A program made the position numbers and the translations under genes. A DNA stretch of 8,856 nucleotides from Leptolyngbyaceae cyanobacterium SM1_3_5 (lineage in GTDB: Bacteria > Cyanobacteriota > Cyanobacteriia > Elainellales > Elainellaceae). Location of the stretch: the NCBI GenBank assembly GCA_012031475.1, contig JAAUTJ010000155.1:1-8856 (forward strand), written 5' to 3'. The notes under the pieces are model-generated. The model saw only the letters and a list, made by a program, of their open reading frames with translations. It did no database searches and had not been told where the DNA came from. Below are positions 6,070 to 8,856 of this stretch, piece by piece (the first letter of the stretch is position 1; each line of letters opens with the position of its first letter).

Positions 6070-8856
6070 ATGACTAGCTTTCAACCGTCCGGACTCGATC
6101 GCCTCATTCCCCCAGAAATCAAAGACGACGATTTTTCGCAGATTATTCAAACGCTGGCTCGTCGGCCAGAAGTTCACACGGTTCTTGAAATCGGTTCCTC
6201 GTCGGGAGCGGGCAGTACCGAGGCGTTTGTGAAAGGACTGCGGGAAAATCCCAACCAGCCGCTGCTGTTTTGCATGGAGGTGTCCAAGGCGCGATTTGCC
6301 GCTTTGAGCGAGCAGTATCGCGAGGATGCATTTGTGCGGTGCTACAACGTTTCATCGATCGCCCGCGACCAGTTTCCCACTGCGGAAGCAATCATCGACT
6401 TTTACAACCACACGCCCAGCAATCTCAACGTTTATCCGCTTGATCTGGTGCTGAGTTGGCTTCAGCAGGACATTGAATATGTCGAGAATTCTGGCGTGTC
6501 AGAAAGCGGGATTGAGCAAATTCGGCAGGAGAACGGGATCGATCGCTTTGACCTGGTGCTGATTGACGGGTCGGAATTCACCGGGGCGATCGAGCTAGAA
6601 GCCGTGTATGGCGCAACGTTCATTTTGCTGGACGATATTTGCACGTTCAAAAACCACCACAACCACCAGCGCTTGCGTGACGATCCCAATTACGCGCTGA
6701 TTCACCACAATCCGCAGCGGCGCAACGGCTTTTCGGTTTTCCAGCGAACGAATCTCGATTTGCCCGTGCATTTTTTGACGATCGTCCTCAATGGCGAACC
6801 GTTCATTCGCTACCACCTGGAGATTTTCAAGCAGTTGCCGTTTCGCTGGCACTGGCACATCGTCGAAGGCGTGGCGGACTTGAAGCACGACACGGCTTGG
6901 AGCTTACGCAGCGGCGGCTCGATCGCGCCCGACCTGCACGATCGCGGCCTCAGTCGAGACGGCACAACGGTTTATCTTGATGAAATTCAAGCGCAGCATC
7001 CTGACCAGATTTCGATCTATCGCCCGCCCGTCGATGCATTTTGGGACGGCAAGCGCGAAATGGTGAATGCACCGCTGAGCAATATTCAAGAGTCTTGTTT
7101 GCTGTGGCAGGTGGATGTTGATGAACTGTGGTCGATCGAGCAAATCATCGCCGCTCGCGATTTGTTTGTGCGCCATCCCGACAAAACGGCGGCGTTCTAC
7201 TGGTGCTGGTATTTTGTGGGCGAAACGCTGCTGATCAGCAGCCGCCACTGCTACGCCCAAAATCCGGCTCAGGAATGGCTGCGGACTTGGCGCTATCAGC
7301 CGGGAGACGTTTGGGCAGCGCATGAACCGCCGCGATTGGTGCGGGGCGATCGAGACGTGGCGGCGATCGATCCGTTCAGCCATGACGAAACCGAAGCAGC
7401 AGGATTGGTCTTTCAGCATTTCGCTTACGTCACGCCCGACCAGCTTCAGTTTAAAGAGCAGTACTACGGCTACAAAAATGCCGTTTTCCAATGGCAAAGG
7501 CTGCAAGCCGAATCGCGATTTCCCGTCCGGCTGCGGCAGTATTTTCCCTGGGTGCGCGACTTTACCACTGTCGATCGCGCCCAGTCCTGCGGCGTTGTGC
7601 CGATCGCGCAGCGCTCCCGGAACGGTATCGCGCATTTGGTAAATGACACTTGGCAGTTTCAATCACCCGACGAGTTTCCGCCCTCTGCGGTCACGCTGCC
7701 CGTGCCGCAAATTGCGATTGATGGCGTTTTCTTTCAACTGCACAAAACCGGAATTGCGCGAGTGTGGCAGTCGCTTTTGGAGGAATGGGCGCAAACGGAC
7801 TTTCGGCATCATCTGGTTTTGCTCGATCGAATGGGAACCGCGCCGGACATTGCAGGCATCCGCACGATCGTGATCGACCCCTATCGAGACGGCAAGCGCG
7901 ATGGCCTCGCCTCCTCTGGGCGGCCTTTCCTGCAATCCGTTTGCGATCAATTGAGTGCTGATGTTTTTATTTCGACCTACTTCACCACGCCCGAAACCAC
8001 GCCCTCTGTGCTGCTGGTTCACGACTTGATCCCGGAAGTGATGGGCGAAAATCCGAATCACCCGATCGTGCAAACCAAACGACAGGCGATCGAATATGCC
8101 GCCGACCATCTGGCGATTTCGCAAAACACCGCCCGCGATCTAGTCCGGTTCTATCCGCAAGTGGAATCGGTGACAGTGGCGTACTGCGGCGTTTCATCCG
8201 CATTTTCGCCCGCTTCGGCTGAGCAAATCGCCCAGTTTCGCCACCGCTACGGCATCCAGAAGCCCTACTTTTTGGTGACAAGTGCCGACAATCCCAGCCC
8301 GTACAAGAACAATCAGCTTTTCTTTGAAGCGATCGCCCATCTCGCCACCAAAACCGGATTCGAGATTGTCTGCACGGTTCTGTCGCCCGTTCTGCCGGAC
8401 GAATGGCGCGATCGATCGGCGGGCTGTACGGTTCATCTGCTGCGGCTGACGGATGCGGATCTGGCGCTGGCTTACGCGGGTGCAATTGCTTTGATCTATC
8501 CGTCGCGCTACGAAGGCTTTGGAATGCCCGTCCTGGAAGCGATGGCCTGCGGCTGTCCGGTCATCACCTGCGCCAATAGCTCGATCGTGGAAGTGGGAGA
8601 TCAAGCCGTGCTGTATGTGCCAGAAGACGATCCGATCGCCCTTGCAGATGCCCTGTGTGAAGTGCAAAAGCCAAGTGTGCGATCGCGCTTGATTGCGGCA
8701 GGACTGGCGCGATCGACGCAATTTTTCCTGGTTAAACATGGCACAAATCGTTCAAACTCGTTTGATTTGCCGCCTACGCTAACCTGTCGTCCACCCGACC
8801 GACTCGCCACTGGCGATTTTTCCCGACTGGCCAGCAGCCTGAAGATGTTGCTGTAT
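6070..8856 (+). CDS. Multidomain glycosyltransferase: methyltransferase-like + GT-A-like + GT4 (runs off window end)
   Basis: The frame is open for 929 codons from ATG 6070 to the window edge. Residues about 1-230 look like a class I SAM-dependent methyltransferase fold: VLEIGSSSGAGS (38-49, motif I), FDLVLIDGSEF (160-170) and FILLDDI (184-190). Residues about 233-480 resemble a GT-A-type glycosyltransferase: HFLTIVLNGEPFIRYHLEIF, FRWHWHIVEG and a candidate metal/nucleotide-sugar site WQVDVDELW (D349, D351, E352). After a linker, residues about 547-884 form a GT4 (GT-B) domain: VHDLIPEVM (650-658), SADNPSPYKNNQLFFEAI, and the EX7E signature in YEGFGMPVLEAMACGCPV (E815, E823). The product probably builds or modifies a surface glycan or glycoprotein in the cytoplasm. 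Around 8722-8726 the family-like sequence (QFSWLNMAQIVQT) jumps to another frame, so the residues shown after about 885 are doubtful. Confidence 0.85.
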   Translation, partial: MTSFQPSGLDRLIPPEIKDDDFSQIIQTLARRPEVHTVLEIGSSSGAGSTEAFVKGLRENPNQPLLFCMEVSKARFAALSEQYREDAFVRCYNVSSIARDQFPTAEAIIDFYNHTPSNLNVYPLDLVLSWLQQDIEYVENSGVSESGIEQIRQENGIDRFDLVLIDGSEFTGAIELEAVYGATFILLDDICTFKNHHNHQRLRDDPNYALIHHNPQRRNGFSVFQRTNLDLPVHFLTIVLNGEPFIRYHLEIFKQLPFRWHWHIVEGVADLKHDTAWSLRSGGSIAPDLHDRGLSRDGTTVYLDEIQAQHPDQISIYRPPVDAFWDGKREMVNAPLSNIQESCLLWQVDVDELWSIEQIIAARDLFVRHPDKTAAFYWCWYFVGETLLISSRHCYAQNPAQEWLRTWRYQPGDVWAAHEPPRLVRGDRDVAAIDPFSHDETEAAGLVFQHFAYVTPDQLQFKEQYYGYKNAVFQWQRLQAESRFPVRLRQYFPWVRDFTTVDRAQSCGVVPIAQRSRNGIAHLVNDTWQFQSPDEFPPSAVTLPVPQIAIDGVFFQLHKTGIARVWQSLLEEWAQTDFRHHLVLLDRMGTAPDIAGIRTIVIDPYRDGKRDGLASSGRPFLQSVCDQLSADVFISTYFTTPETTPSVLLVHDLIPEVMGENPNHPIVQTKRQAIEYAADHLAISQNTARDLVRFYPQVESVTVAYCGVSSAFSPASAEQIAQFRHRYGIQKPYFLVTSADNPSPYKNNQLFFEAIAHLATKTGFEIVCTVLSPVLPDEWRDRSAGCTVHLLRLTDADLALAYAGAIALIYPSRYEGFGMPVLEAMACGCPVITCANSSIVEVGDQAVLYVPEDDPIALADALCEVQKPSVRSRLIAAGLARSTQFFLVKHGTNRSNSFDLPPTLTCRPPDRLATGDFSRLASSLKMLLY
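8727..8856 (+). other. Frame-scrambled continuation of the glycosyltransferase
   Basis: Read one base out of the upstream frame, this stretch gives SWLNMAQIVQT (the usual end of a GT4 domain), then a TAA at 8780-8782, then PVVHPTDSPLAIFPDW in that same frame. The next bases give QQPEDVAV in yet another frame. PLAIFPDW followed by QQPEDVAV resembles the opening of a further domain in long cyanobacterial glycosyltransferase proteins. The likely explanation is a protein that continues past the window and has two or three indels here. Alternatively it ends at 8782. Both readings are inference. Confidence 0.4.

Larger units (their letters stand above)
186..8686. repeat. HIP1 octamers (GCGATCGC), at least 15 copies
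   Basis: Copies begin at 186, 1279, 1301, 1471, 2715, 3169, 3319, 3343, 3412, 3673, 3772, 5594, 5870, 8329 and 8679. They occur in genes and in gaps alike. This density, about one per 600 bp, is a recognised hallmark of many cyanobacterial genomes and is the main taxonomic evidence. The copy at 3412-3419 abuts the run where the P450 haem-loop frameshift lies. Confidence 0.9.

Noticed and set aside
6904..7662. Minus-strand 252-codon open frame
   Set aside because: It is antisense to the GT-A-like part of the large glycosyltransferase, which has clear motifs in the plus frame. High GC at codon position three creates such shadows.

Overview
The window is cyanobacterial. The octamer GCGATCGC (HIP1) occurs at least 15 times, GATCGATC-type sequence is common, and the encoded proteins resemble cyanobacterial families: a proline-rich TpsB porin, a CYP110-like P450 and several proteins that look cyanobacteria-specific. 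GC content is moderate to high. No tRNA, rRNA, CRISPR array, transposase or phage gene was seen. Family names come from recalled motifs, since no search could be run.

Layout: from 1 to 5543 every gene lies on the minus strand. In transcription order these are a 265-aa single-pass membrane protein (5543-4746), a cytochrome P450 (4600-3217), a 115-aa conserved hypothetical (3049-2702), an outer-membrane TpsB/ShlB-type transporter (2550-758), a doubtful small ORF (705-508) and the N-terminal part of the magnesium transporter MgtE (322-1, cut by the window edge). From 5642 to the right edge the genes lie on the plus strand. A 134-aa membrane-anchored TPR-like protein (5642-6046) is followed after 23 bp by one very long open frame (6070-8856). 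That frame joins a methyltransferase-like domain, a GT-A-like domain with a VDVDE motif and a GT4 glycosyltransferase domain. The 98 bp at 5544-5641 are a divergent promoter region.

The plus-strand pair looks like a surface-glycan or glycosylation operon. The minus-strand genes do not form an obvious pathway. The TpsB has no TpsA exoprotein beside it here.

The strongest unexpected signal is a series of single-base frame breaks at homopolymers. The P450 is broken twice (4422-4425 and 3419-3422) and TpsB once (2317-2319). The GT4 domain appears to be broken at 8722-8726, with further disruption up to the window end. In the first three cases, adding one base to the run restores a textbook family sequence, and in the P450 it restores the haem-cysteine loop. 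Several adjacent, otherwise well-preserved genes broken this way suggest residual long-read indel errors, although real decay cannot be excluded. Non-coding structure includes a 39-bp tandem of perfectly pairing palindromes upstream of the P450, heptamer tandem repeats in opposite orientation on both sides of it, and a 17-bp tandem duplication carrying the ribosome binding site of the 265-aa protein.
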